Shown here: one piece after another, positions 49,727-61,750 of the stretch
Layout of the letters: the number at the start of each line of letters is the position of its first letter
How positions within the stretch are numbered: position 1 is the stretch's first letter
NCBI RefSeq assembly: GCF_000149955.1
Contig: NC_030988.1
Coordinates: 2,132,109-2,196,108 of the forward strand
DNA length: 64,000 nucleotides
Source of the DNA: Fusarium oxysporum f. sp. lycopersici 4287
Taxonomy: Eukaryota; Ascomycota; Sordariomycetes; Hypocreales; Nectriaceae
Reading direction: 5' to 3'
Made by a program: the position numbers and the translations under genes
The notes under the pieces: generated by a model
Seen by the model: only the letters and a program-made list of their open reading frames with translations
What the model was told of the DNA's origin: nothing
Database searches by the model: none

Positions 49727-51020
49727 TATCTTTGGTTTCGTTATAATTGCCAACATGGCCTTTGAACAGTCCATTATCTGCCATTCTACGCGGGATTATT
49801 GGAAGACAGTCTCAGAATCTTCAGCTCCGCATTATCGTGAGGGAAAGCATAAAGGAGGGCAAGGTTACAACAAGTTCGTTTTCGGCATCGGGCTCTCTGA
49901 ATTGGATGGGCTTGGCTCAAACTCTTTGTTCTTTTCTGTGCGATGTTATATATGGCCAGGAATATTGGGATAATATCTCTGATATCAACTTCACGGTGGA
50001 TTTAGAAGATATATTGACTCACGATCAATCCTATTCTATTCTTGGGATAAATGGAACACTAGTCTGACTCTCCGAATGGATCCAGTCAGCCAGGTCTGTG
50101 GCTTGCAGGTGTTGGTGCGGCCGATAAACTAAAAGCTTACGCACAACTTGACTTATTACCTGGCCCAGAGACCCTCAAAGTCGGCTCCAGTGTTGGAGTC
50201 GAGTCCACGCGAACATGCTACGTCAGATCATAATCATATCTCCTTGGCGCCTCACCGAGACCTCCGGCGCAAAATGGGGCTCGTATGATTTCGCGTACTA
50301 GGAGCAATAGAAAGTCTAGTCCCAATGTAACGACCCAATATCACATGGCACTTGGTGAGTCTGTTGATTCATCGATGCATGCGCATCAACCCAACAGAAG
50401 GTGTTGCGAGCACATCAGATCACCACCATTTGATCTTGAAACACCTCAACTCATGATTCTCACAGACCAATCGTTCTTTCAAAGCCAAAGGTATCATGTA
50501 TGCGAAGTTGAGCCTTACAGTCCTCTGGTGCCGAACAGTAATAACGATGCAGTGCGTGACGTACTCCACCATTTTTAGCTCCAAAAGCTGAAGGGTCCAT
50601 GCATCGTAACGAAAACAGACACCTCAAGGCCTAAGTAAATAACACCATTCGAGTGTTTCAAACTTTAAATGGCTTCAAAGAGACATTTGTGAAAGCGAAT
50701 GACTAGGCTGACTCGGCCCCTTGCCTTCAGTCGAGCATCACTGATATTACCTGATGTTACTTTGGCTAGAGGGCTTTTTGGCGATTTTTAACAGCCCCCC
50801 ACATACTCTGGATGAGACCAACTGAGAGGAGACGTATTATATGCAAAGGCAAGTCTTCTTTGTCATAAGTTATTGTTTTCGACCCACGACTGGTTTAATT
50901 CGAATCCCTGTGCACACTTCATCACGTCTAACCACTCAATTTGTAACCACCGAGTGTCACACATTAATTCACGGAATAAATTGACAACAGGTCGAGGAAA
51001 AATTCCATCACGTACGAATT
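49727..51020. other. 1.3-kb interval, no confident gene
   Basis: Overlapping short frames near 49755-50067 and 50285-50578 have some protein-like stretches but no start, intron pattern or motif I could defend. The right part is the promoter and leader of the bZIP gene. Confidence 0.4.
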
Positions 51021-51986
51021 ATGGCTTTTGCGGAAACCCTAGCAGAAAACAACTACTTCCCAACTGATTATTTAATTGAAAGTAATACACCTATTGATAC
51101 TCAATATTTCTTTGATTCTACCTGGCAAGCCTTGCCCGAATACCTCATTCCATGGCATTGGATGAGTTCCTCTAATCAATCCTTCCCAACAAACTCGTCG
51201 AGTTCTCAAACTCCGTCTCTTCCAACCCCAACTTCAGAGCATTACTTCCATGATGAAATGGCTGGTGGCTGGATGGATGATCCGAGCTTCGGCACTACTC
51301 AACTATCGCCCATATCTTCCAAAAACCAGCAGTCAGCTGGATTCAGCTTTCCCACATCACAGACCACCACAACCAAGGAGGACACACAAAGCTCTATTAG
51401 GAATCGTGATAATGATCAAGAAAGCCTAGAGCCCTTCACTACATCAGATTTTACCAGATACCAATCGACACCAGAGCCGCCAAAGAGAAGAAAGGCTGGG
51501 AAGCAGTCTGTAAACAGGAGGTTGCTATGCGAGAAAAGAAATTGTCGGGAGACAAGAACAGAGCTGGATGATGCTAAGAGCGAACAACAGATGAAAGTTC
51601 GGGAACGAAACCGGAGGGCGGCTGCCAAATGTCGTGATCGCAAAAAGGATCAAGCAAACGAGTTGACCTCTCGGATGGAAGAATTGCAAGATCGACATCG
51701 ACTACTTTCTTCTTGCTATAGCGACCTTCAGCAGGAGGTTTCCCAACTCAAATTCGAAATTCTGAGGCATGGCGAATGCGAATGTACTCTGATTCAACAG
51801 TACATTGCGAAACAGGCATATAAAGCAGTGGATAAGTTGACAAAGCAAGCGTTCTCTTCCGAGAATTGGGGTACAGACACTACATTCACCACCACAGCCC
51901 CGCGGCCGTATGACAGTGACAGCAGCACCAGTGATCGACGAGGGGTTGTTCAGGGTTCTTCTGGGCTCCAAAACATGGCAGCGTGA
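51021..51986 (+). CDS. bZIP transcription factor (ATF/CREB-like)
   Basis: A 321-residue intronless protein. Residues 1-150 are Ser/Thr/Pro/Gln-rich, typical of an activation region. Around residue 195 is the basic region KVRERNRRAAAKCRDRKKDQ, with the N-x-x-A-A-x-(C/S)-R DNA-contact pattern (here N-R-R-A-A-A-K-C-R). It is followed by the heptad zipper (LTSRMEELQDRHRLLSSCYS and onward), ending at HGECECTLIQQYI. This layout fits the ATF/CREB-type bZIP factors that control stress and sporulation genes in filamentous fungi. A basic patch (PPKRRKAGKQSVNRRLL) before it may be a nuclear localisation signal. The frame is intact. Its targets cannot be read from the window. Confidence 0.85.
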   Translation: MAFAETLAENNYFPTDYLIESNTPIDTQYFFDSTWQALPEYLIPWHWMSSSNQSFPTNSSSSQTPSLPTPTSEHYFHDEMAGGWMDDPSFGTTQLSPISSKNQQSAGFSFPTSQTTTTKEDTQSSIRNRDNDQESLEPFTTSDFTRYQSTPEPPKRRKAGKQSVNRRLLCEKRNCRETRTELDDAKSEQQMKVRERNRRAAAKCRDRKKDQANELTSRMEELQDRHRLLSSCYSDLQQEVSQLKFEILRHGECECTLIQQYIAKQAYKAVDKLTKQAFSSENWGTDTTFTTTAPRPYDSDSSTSDRRGVVQGSSGLQNMAA

Positions 51987-52994
51987 CAGTGGCACCAGAT
52001 AGGTCATGGCCTTAGGAATATCATCACTCAGAAATCAACTCAAAATCTTCAGCCTAGTGAGAGAGAAATTCAGGATATAAAATGACGTATAAGTTCAATG
52101 GTGCTTCATAGTTGCCGTGTTTGTGATTGGCGATGAGCATCATGAATTTCAAGCGACGACTTCTTCTGTGTGTACACATCTTAATTCATCGCAATCCTGT
52201 TTTGCAGTCCAAGATCCGAAAATCGTAGATCAACAGTCAGATGAGGATAACCAGGGGATAGCCTGGAGATAACCTGGTTCATTGGATGCACAGTTGCAGC
52301 TGGGCGACTCGGATGAGAGGAATTCTTTTCTCACGTTTCGACGACCTCGATTCAATCTTCAACGACCGCGCAGTTACCGAGGTTGAAAACCTTAAATGTA
52401 ATATGAGGGGCAAGTAAGGGTCTGAATCACCTTTAGTATTTTGTTTATGCGTCAAATGAACCAACCTTCACATAGTGTTCCGTCTTTTAACCGGAGTTAA
52501 CTGGAAATACCATTCCACTACTTCCAAAGAAAAGGCCTATTGGTACTCAGACAGTACTTAAAAATCGACTTAAGTATTACTAAACAAGATGTCAATCCAA
52601 CACAAGGGTTAAAGTGCGGCTTTTGGGGCCCCACAATTATCATCAGACATGAGGACTGAGCTGAGGGGAAAGATAAGCAAAGAAAGGGCTTTCACCGGCC
52701 AAAAAGATGAGACGAGATCAGATTTAGAGCTGAGCTGAGGTATAGTCTAGGTGGGAATGACACGGTGCGCGCACAACGAGAATGTTAGATTTCGTATGAG
52801 CCATCAATACCAGTTGTCTAACCTATAGCAATATTGTGTCACTCCAGCTCTTGGTCATTATACCACCCGTGGCAATTGAGAACCCTACAGCGGGCCAATC
52901 ACAGCATGGTGGTCAGTACCAACACAATCCCTGCTAACCCCCGAGAGCATCCTTGGGACAGAATAGAGAGCCGACCTGAGGTAGGTAAACGAAA
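51987..52994. other. 1-kb intergenic region
   Basis: No gene or repeat recognised. Confidence 0.4.
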
Positions 52995-54129
52995 TTGACC
53001 GACTTTAGATACCTATGGGCTCTCTATGCTAAACTCTACTCAGATACCGACCCAGATAAGTTACCTCAAGAGTTACCCTGTTGGATAACTACACAAAAGT
53101 ACTTGCCACCTCATGATGGGTGGTCGTCTTTCGTGTTCCGTCATCTTTTCCACCGACCCAGCCCACCGTCGTGGAATCATCTTTACTTCTTCAGACTCTA
53201 CCGGCGTTCAAAGAGTCTTGGGAGACAGTTCAGCAATATGCAGGGCAGTTCGATTGCCGGTTTAGTCATGTAGTTGGAGATTATATCATGGTTGCACTCA
53301 ACAGTAGTCAGAAAAACGAGGTCGGCACCTATCAACATGACAAGTCTTGGTACCATGGAAAACCAACATTCTTCAAGATCCAATTTTGGGCGCCATACTT
53401 CTCTCCACCTGAAGATAACGCCCGTATTCCATGGCAATGGGTCCGTGATCATAATACCCGACACCCAGACATCGCGCCAGACACGAAGTCCGAGGATATG
53501 ACAGTGGGGTACTTCCACTCCTTGGAAAGCGTGCTTTGTAGATTATGGTGGAAATGCATGTACGAGACGGATCGCTTGTGTAATACCGGACTAGCACAGC
53601 GGAGTTTGATATGCTCGTCTGTCGAGCACTTCTCGAAACTTGTCGGCCCACGATGGTATGCAGAACATGGACGACCCTATCAGCTCCCTTGGTACCTGCC
53701 ACATTGGGAGGACCGGGAACGCGGAAGAGAGGACTTCTTACTTCTGCCCATTTCAGCCGGCATCGTCTTGAAGGAGTACGAAGGGACCAAGCACTTTCGA
53801 CCGACAATACTGCTACCTACCGACATAACATGATGTGGTTGCTTAATGTCGTTGAATCCGTCCCCGATCTTTGTGAACGAACCCAGAAACAAATCCAATG
53901 GATGGACAAGGTTCTTGACAACAACGAGGGCCAATTCGCTCTTCGCAGTCATCTGCATGTCAAAGCTACAGCCACAGCTGAAAGAGATCAAGCCGATCCG
54001 CTTCTGCGATGTTTTCTATCACACGCAGAGCCTCCACAAAGGGTAGTTCGAAGTGATGAGTGCGCCTACAACACAGATGAAGGCGAAAAGAATGGTTGCT
54101 TCATAGCACTCGACGAGGATGGCCATTGA
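52995..54129 (+). CDS. hypothetical locus, frames overlapping, possibly one broken gene
   Basis: Three overlapping plus-strand frames have protein-like content: 52995-53273 (YSDTDPDKLPQELPCWITTQ), 53120-53833 (WYHGKPTFFKIQFWAPYFSP, TVGYFHSLESVLCRLWWKCM) and 53611-54129 (MMWLLNVVESVPDLCERTQK, IQWMDKVLDNNEGQF). The likely path is the first to about 53115, the second to about 53800 and the third to about 54050. The switches could be missed introns or frameshifts. I recognise no domain. It is Trp- and Tyr-rich without a signal peptide. Treat the exact limits as unknown. Confidence 0.4.
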
Positions 54130-55786
54130 GACGATGAATCCTCTGGAGAGGCCGATTAAGACCTTCACATATCGTCTAGGGCACGTGCTCTTGACCTCCT
54201 ACAGCGCCGAGTTGCCTGGGACTATGGAGCAAGAAGACAGGCTCAAAGCCGGCAAGCGAGGAAGACGATTATTACCCCGTCTTTCGACTCGATTTCGTTA
54301 GCATCGTCGGTCTACCGCGCCGGCCGATCTGCAGGCCCAGTCACGTCTTTGACAATATCACGATATCGTTTCGCCATTGGAGTGCCCCGTATAGTGCAAA
54401 GCACGTGCAGGGCATCTATTTCGACCTGAGCGGCCGTACCTTCCGCATTGCCACCGGTGCTACACGAGAAGCTTGGTTCATCGTCATGCATTCGAGCCAG
54501 AGGGCTGCTGGCGCCAACAACCCCCTGTCGACGACACGATACAACACATACAAGTCTGTAAAGGAAAATGAGCGGAGGCGTACGAGGTAGATACGTCACG
54601 ATGACGCCTCAAGCGGCGACTTGTTCCCTACACCACCGATGACTGCTGAGGGTGTGGATTGATCACATGGATCACATCAGAGCCATGAAGCTTATTGCCA
54701 TCCCATATCGAGCCATAAGTACTGGCACTATTGGGAGGTCATCGAATAAGGCAGTTGAGACCCAGAAGAGGCTTGCTTCCTCAAAATCAAGCTCAGGCTT
54801 GCAAACAAACAAATCATATCAAATCGAGTCTCTAATTTGATTCGATTTGGATACAAAAATGATCGATTCGGATCTATTGGATATTTGAACAACCCCACTT
54901 TTCTCCCAAAACGATATACATTGAGCTGCTCCTATCCGCTTGGAGCCAGCACCTTTGAGCCGTAGCCATCTGTCCTGCAAGGCTGAATATTCACCCCGGC
55001 TGGGACGACATCGTTGGAATTGAAAAGAGATCAATTATCATTTTAGAGAAGCCAATACTGTGGCTAGGCTACGTACTAATCCACTCCCTTCTCTCCCTCC
55101 CAGAAGCAAAAACATTGCCTTTGAGCAAGAACCTTCCCACAGATCTGTAATGACGCCTAATGACGCCGCTTCCCATCATCGATAATCGGGAACTCTTGTC
55201 ATCTGAACATAGTCAGAGCAATAGATATCGGGTGGTGCGACAAGTAGTAGAATACCCCGCAGAAAGTCATCCATTTATGTCGTCGAAACCATCCCTTTTG
55301 CTTGTCGCGATGTAATTTTGACTTCTCTGCTATCAATCGGCATGAGCCTACTTGCTTGCTTGTCTGCTAGAAGCGGCTGGATACGTATTCTGGATGCCCC
55401 TCTGTTGGGGCAACTTCTTTGCAGATTGTCACAAGAAGCCCACCTTCTATTCAGCACTCGAGTCGTTTTGGTGCAGACAAGGGTGAAATGTGGCGATGAT
55501 CACCGGGAACTAGCATGGGACCAAGATCTGTTGTAGGTTGAGCTGGTGGAAAGTATGTATCCATGCTGAGCTACTTTTGTGATGTTTTGGTCATTCGTAA
55601 CCCCCCGCGTCCCCGTCCTCCAGCAGCCTTTCCCTACTCTTTCTTCCTCGCCACTCTGTCCCAAGACCACACTCAAACATCCAACGCTTTTTCTGTGCCT
55701 GGATCTATTAGGATCTTTTTTCTTTATTATACCTCCGCATTTGTTTGTGACAAAAAAAACCTACTCTCACTACAACTCTATTCAAA
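54130..55786. other. 1.65-kb gene-free interval
   Basis: No gene recognised. The last 200 bp are pyrimidine-rich (CTTTCCCTACTCTTTCTTCC type), the usual leader of a well-expressed fungal gene, just before the PH-domain gene. Confidence 0.4.
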
Positions 55787-56836
55787 ATGGCCGAGGAACA
55801 GAAGAACGTCGAGGTCCCTCAGGAGATCAAGCCCGAGACCACTCCCGCTCCCGTCAATGAGACCCCCACCGAGGCTCTCGCCACCGAGGACAAGCCCGCT
55901 GAGGAGAACAAGCCTACTGAGACTGAGAAGTCCAAGACTGAGAACAAGGAGATCAAGCCCATTGAGGAGGGCCATCTGGGCCACAAGGCTCATGACTTCA
56001 GCTTCCCCAGGTAAGCCCTTGCACGTGCGTCACGCCGCGACGTCGCATCACGATGCACATGTCCCGTTTGCTGACCTTGATTCCCCCACAGGAGCCTGAT
56101 TGCCAGCAAGGAGTTCTTCTTCTTCGGCACCGACGCCTTCGAGCCCAAAGCGCTCACACAGTACCTTAAGACCGAGAAGTCGGCCGAGACTGCCCACAGC
56201 AACATCGCCTGGGCCTCTCACACCGGTCAGGGTCTCCTCTTCTTCGGCGACAAAATGAACCCATCCGGCATCATCAGCCTGGTAAGCTAAGCTCCCGCGG
56301 ATCCACAAAAGAAAACCCTCTGCAGAGTGCATAGTTTATTCTAATGACGTGCCCCACAGGCCGACGCCACTGAGCCCGAGATAGATGCCTCCCACAAGTT
56401 CCATTTCACCTCCAAGGGCAATAAGCACAGCTTCAAGGCTGCCAACACTGCTGAACGTGACAACTGGGTCGCCCAGCTGAAACTCAAGATCGCTGAGGCT
56501 AAGGAGCTCGCTACCACCGTCACCGAGTCTGAGGCTTATAAGAAGACCATTGAGAGCTTCAAGCCTCCTCCTCCCAAGGAGGAGGCCAAGGCTGAGGAGG
56601 CCACCTTTACTCTCGCCACCGAGGGGACACCCAAGGAGGAGCTCAAGGAGGAGCTCAAGGAGGAGCGCATCACTCGAATGCTCCGGAAGCTGGAGGACAG
56701 GGTCGAGAGCCTAGAAAGCCAGCTGAAGGATATGAAGGATATGACTGCGAAGATGGATAATAAGATGGATTCATTAATCGGTATGTTCAAGGAATTCATG
56801 AAGGCATCTGCTGTCACTTCCGAGGCGACTAAGTAG
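55787..56836 (+). CDS. fungal PH-domain protein
   Basis: A three-exon gene, 55787-56010, 56092-56281 and 56360-56836 (introns GTAAGC...CACAG and GTAAGC...CACAG), 296 residues. An acidic Glu/Pro/Thr-rich N-terminus leads to EGHLGHKAHDFSFPR. The PH-like domain spans exons 2-3: KEFFFFGTDAFEPKALTQYL, ASHTGQGLLFFGDKMNPSGI, HKFHFTSKGNKHSFKAANTA and ERDNWVAQLKLKI, with the invariant Trp of the last PH helix. The C-terminus is a Lys/Glu coiled coil (RITRMLRKLEDRVESLESQL). PH domains bind phosphoinositides or proteins at membranes. Codon use is strongly C/G-ending, unlike most genes nearby, which suggests high expression. It is probably a core gene. Confidence 0.82.
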
Positions 56837-57813
56837 TACTTTAGCAGCTGGTCCTGCCTTGTCTTTACACTGGCCCCTTGTTCAATGATTATGAGTTTGG
56901 TTATTGCTTCTCAGTCAGTGATATAATTGGATTGGAGGCAATATGGATTGGACTGGCTGGACTAAATTTGGGTTTCTCGAAGGATTGGACTGGATTGGGT
57001 TGATTGGTAACCAGCTCCAGAAGCTCCAAGGCAGCACTAGTCGCCCTTTCACCTACTGTACGTAAAGAAATGGAGCGTCCAATTGGGGACTTTAGTTGGT
57101 GTGTATGGTACTAGCGTAGGTCTATGTTACGACGTCTCAATAGGTAAATTACATAGCTATTCTAACTCGGTCATCAACTCGCTATTGCGCCCTTCCAGGG
57201 CTAGTATGCTCTTTTCCTACTTATCGGTACAGTAGATGCAATCTATAGTAGTTTTAATACAGCGCTTATATAGGCTTGCCGCCTTTGCACTGCACTTATC
57301 TTAAGCTACATAATTCTTATATAAAATCAATAACCGCATTCAGGGAGGTCTTACGCGCATCTTCTTCTTTCGATACGATTCGCAGGCCGTACGAGTTCCC
57401 GCTCGGGGGATCTTGATGTGGCCTGAAAGCGAAGACTGAGACTAGGAGCAAGAGATATCCTCCGTTAAACTCGATTCTGGTATAGTATTAGGAACCAGTG
57501 GCCGGTATTTACTTGACATAAGCAGCCTGGATGGGATTGCAGGCGTGCTAAGGCTTTCCACATGACGAGAAAGATATCATAAGTGACCCTGATTTGATTT
57601 TGCTCCGCCGAGTGAAGTAGTGTTGCCCCCTGGGGCGAGATCGTGTTGTTCAAGAGAGGTCCGGTCCAGAGGGGCGATATCTAATAAAGACTACGTGGCT
57701 GGAACGCCGGAGGTTACCCTCCGGTTTTGATGTCGATCCTCGTTTCCTGTTGCTGTTTGTCTCGCAGATGGGCGTTTATTGACTGGGAGGACAAGTCCGT
57801 CGATCAATAGCTT
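56837..57813. other. intergenic, no gene seen
   Basis: 3' flanks of two convergent genes. A GGATTGGACTGG-like low-complexity stretch lies at about 56925-57005. Nothing else recognised. Confidence 0.4.
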
Positions 57814-60242
57814 TCATCCAGTCTGTTCAGACTTCCCATCCGGCGTGATGACCATACTACTTTCACCCTCATTCGCCTCGAGTGCCAACTGATCATACTT
57901 CTTGGCCAGATTCTCCACTGTCTCCATCTGCCAATCCTCTTCCAGCATCACAATTGTCACCGGAAACGTCGATCTAACATATTGTGGGACCAGCGGTTGA
58001 TCGTCCTTCCACGTCGTGTGTCGCCTCAGCGCGTCCATGTCTTCCTTCGTCATGCGGTCCCTTATCAGCCGGCACATGGCGGACGAGACGTATACGTGCT
58101 GGCCTTGGTCGTAGAGGCCTTTAACAGCGAGGAGAAGCGTTGCACGTAGGATTTTAAGAGTTTCCGTATCATCCGGGGATACTGAGTCCCTATTCATGTT
58201 CTCGATGGTCGTATTTGCTAGGATGGAGAGGAAATAGGTCAGGTATGTGTCGCCGTGCTCGAAGCTGTGGCGTAGGTAGTAGAGACGAAGTACAGTTTCG
58301 AGGCATCTTAAAGCGTATGCAACAGCTCTAGAATGTTGAGTGTTATTATTAAGTGCTTTAACACCTGTCGATAGGCGTGGCGGCTTCATCCCTTCTTGCA
58401 CCATTTGAGCGACTTTAAAGAGCAGGACGCAGTACTCCATGCTGCCTATATGTCAACCTCGAGGCCCGCGCAATATAGTCTTATTGCTGTTTTGGAACTT
58501 ACTGCATTATGAGCTGGCACGGTAGCACTGCCTTGTGCGACTTGATGGGTTCTGGGAGAGCAATGTACCAGTCGTCGAGTACCTTTTGTAAACGATCAAG
58601 TTCGCTTGATGGCAAACTCCGAGCTGTTTTTTGGCCCGTAAACATAATACAGGTAATGCCATTTGAAATACGGCGTAGTTCCGTTTGAGCTCGATAGACA
58701 TATCCAAAGTGCATTGGTACCAGTGTCGAACTGGGCGGGTATCTTAACCAGAGTTCCCCATACCACGACGGTTCCTCGTCTAGGTCTGGCATAGGCGTCG
58801 CTGGAGGTCCTCTGATCAGGGAAGCCCTCATATTGTGGAAGGCCTGCAATCTATCGCCTATTCATCAGCCTTTCCCAGATTGTGTAGAACATAGAGTAAG
58901 AAGACCCACGATTGCCAGCGATACAGGGCCCAAGCAGTAAATACACGGGCAGTCTTCGTTCTCCCTTCCGTTTGCTCCGGTGCAAAAAGCTTCAGGCTCT
59001 GCGCCAATTGAACCGACTGAAGCAGATAAGATATGCCGACCTGATCCATCCCATTCATGGTATAGATGACATGCAACACCATTGCGGCGTGTAGAGTAGT
59101 GAGCTTGCACTTACCGCTCTCTAGCGCCCAGAGTCGTTTCGCCTCTGCGAGGAACCTGTAGCCCAGAGTTTCTGGTCTCCAGTACTGGGCACGGTGAGTG
59201 GCTTTACGATAACTATGCTGAGTAACGGATTAGCAAATCTACGTGTTATTGCGTTCTTGTGACCTACGCATGCCTCAGCTAGGACAGCGTTGACAAGTAA
59301 GGGAGAACAAAATCGAGTATCGCTGTCTCTCATGGCCTGGAGGAAGATGTCTTTCTGAAAACAAGTGTAATTTGCATAGTCATAGAGAAAGTATGCTCGC
59401 AAGAGTGCTCGCAGCAACTCATCGTCTGTCTCAACTGATGTCCACCTGGAAATTTGGATGTTCGGTATGTAAGGGTCCATCAGTTCTGCTATGTTATACG
59501 GCGTCATGTAGATGGTCTCAGGCTGGCTTGCCCAAGCCTCCGTTTGCTCTGCTGACTGCGGCAGAGCGTGAGACGTAATTTCGAATACTGTGGAGCCGAG
59601 ATACGGGTTGTTCCGGTGATAATAGAGCAGCAGGCATGGAAGTGGAATAAGGGAAACTCATAATGAAGGCGTGTCCCTGGTGCCCATGCTGGTTGTAGCG
59701 GAAGGTCGCCGTCTTTCACCTGCCGCATGGTTGTGGCAACATCGGCGCCCTCGCGAAGTCTGCGGAGGATGCCCTGGACCTCTCGCTCCGGCAGATACGT
59801 CAAGAGGTAGCAGAGTTGTTCATAGATATTGGATTTTTCTCGTATCTCATCGTACTTCCGCTTTAGGTCCCAGCTTGCAGCCTGGTAATGGCATTGGACA
59901 CCCCTGTTGATGCAACCCCTGCATTTCGGACGTTCGCCACAGCACTGCGTGGGAGAGATGGCGAGTTAGCGGGGCCGAACTTGTCAGATTTCTATCTAGA
60001 AGAAACATGAAAATGTGAAACTCTGCACGTGCCTTGACCTTTCGTTTCCGACACGATTCACAGGCGATCTTTGTCAGGTTGGCTCGAGGACGGAGATGGG
60101 ATAGTAGAGATGGTCCCTGGTCGGAGCCAGAGCTGGTGCTCTCAGAAGTCGAAACTGGAAGTGGTACAAGTCTACGAAATCCGGGGACACTCGAAAGTAT
60201 TCCGTTGTTGGCGAGAGATTGTAGTGGAGGGGAGGAGGACAT
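57814..60242 (-). CDS. Zn(II)2Cys6 transcription factor, multi-exon
   Basis: The start MSSSPPLQSLANNGILSSVP is at 60242. The zinc cluster is split by an intron directly before its third Cys: CESCRKRKVK | CCGERPKCRGCINRGVQC (CX2CX6CX6CX2CX6C). That intron ends CCCACGCAG, and its in-frame 5' site would be GCACGT, a GC-AG intron. Downstream exons show QLCYLLTYLPEREVQGILRR, NNPYLGSTVFEI, the fungal_trans segment RALLRAYFLYDYANYTCFQK, AEAKRLWALESGKCKLTTLH and MNGMDQVGISYLLQ, and a C-terminal exon (57814-58440). At least four more short introns are needed. The switch near 59650 is not a clean splice, so a frameshift there is possible. The factor binds DNA probably as a dimer; the regulated pathway is unknown. 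Confidence 0.78.
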
Positions 60243-60986
60243 TTGAGAGTGCGTAACACCATTGAGAGCAGTAGGGGACTAGGTAAAAATGCAACAATTT
60301 TATAGAAGTGAATCAACTCAATACTGTAATAACGAGCAGGGATTCGCCATCTTTATTTGCGTGATTGGTGATTGGGCGAAATAATGATACCCCACATCAA
60401 CACCGACAGCCTCTCAGCGTAATGGAGCGGGGCGGTGTTGCAGGAAGTGACGTCAATATGCGCTCACGCCGCAGCGCTGTCGACCAACAGCAGAGGAAGA
60501 GAGCTCAACAATCAAGCCGAGGGGCTTCGACAAGATCCTTATCAAGGATACTCGAGGTAATGGTCCATTCGAGGACCTCGAATACATACAGCTCCCCCTC
60601 CTGCTGGAGACGGGCTGACGAAACACGTAAATCCAGGTTTATACTGCAATGCGGTCAATTTACATGCTATAATTAATATGAAAATACCTGTATATATCTG
60701 AGCATCTAAATAGATAACATCCTGGCTTTCTGCGATTAAATTATTCACTTCTGGATATATTATAACTAACCTACGCCGGTATGCTTCTCTACAGCAGTTC
60801 ATGTGAAGCTCTGATTGGGGATTTTGTGCAGGCCATCCCTGTCAACTAAAGAACATCAAAAGCAGAGTCTCCAGTCAAATACCAGCTATCATCGCGTTTA
60901 CTATACTTTATTAAGTAACAAAATCTATAACCAAAATCTGGGGCTGGTTTTACATATTTACGAGTTTTTAGATGTATCGTACCACT
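60243..60986. other. intergenic, no gene seen
   Basis: Promoter side of the Zn2Cys6 factor and left flank of the Copia element. Nothing recognised. Confidence 0.4.
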
Positions 60987-61375
60987 TGTCGCGGGTGAAC
61001 TGGAGTTCGTCAGTTGCTCAATATCATGCTAGCGCCCTTTTATTTCCCACCTAAAGGAGTTGGTCGGTTGCCAAACGAGGTGGGGCATAACTGCTAGACG
61101 TCCGACGAATTAGACCACGGACCCTAACTCCGTCAGCAGTTAGCCAATGGGAGCCCACATCCTTGTACCTCCCGTCATGCAAGTTTACCCCCGCTCTGAA
61201 TCAGCATCTCCGTCTTTCCTATTGTCGCAGGGTAGGCATTAGTAATCTAGCTGTATGCTTTAAGTAACTCTGCGGGATGGAATACCCCGCACAAGAGACA
61301 ACTTAAGACATCAATCAACACATTTTGCTGCTGCTCATCATATTCACTCTACCTTTAAGCACGCTTAGTGCGACA
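60987..61375 (+). repeat. proposed 5' LTR of the Copia element
   Basis: It begins TGTCGC and ends GCGACA, a 6-bp terminal inverted repeat in TG...CA form, and is 389 bp long. The end is fixed by the adjoining primer-binding site; the start is chosen from the inverted repeat only. Confidence 0.5.
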
Positions 61376-61376
61376 G

Positions 61377-61387
61377 TTATGAGCCCG
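61377..61387 (+). promoter_or_regulatory. primer-binding site, initiator-tRNA-Met half-molecule type
   Basis: TTATGAGCCCG is complementary to the anticodon-stem/loop segment CGGGCTCATAA of eukaryotic initiator tRNA-Met, the internal half-tRNA primer known for Copia elements. It starts one base after the proposed LTR. Confidence 0.6.
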
Positions 61388-61750
61388 GAGACTCTTTCAT
61401 TGCCTCTCTCCATCATGATCAGCATCTTCTCTGCCGCAAGCCAAGTCCATCGCCATCAGCGTCTTCTGCTATCAACTTCGTCGTAATGAGAGCTTTCTCT
61501 CAAATTGAAAATCTCCTCAGGGGAATCGGCACGAAGTTGAGCCGACTGACGCAATGCTGGTTTCCGGTTCATAGTCGGATGTATCAGATGAAGCGATATG
61601 AAACAGCAACTTGAAACCCGCAAAAGATTTTAACAGAGAAGACTCCTAAAATCTAACAATCATGATCTCTTTAATCAGCAAGAAGCTAACACATTAATCA
61701 GAAGTCAATTCAAAAAGGACGCTATCCTTTTCTTGACTAAATGTCACAAA

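Noticed and set aside
49755..50067. Small gene starting MAFEQSIICHSTRDYWK
   Set aside because: Two frames share the protein-like content and neither has a family I know or clean splice sites.
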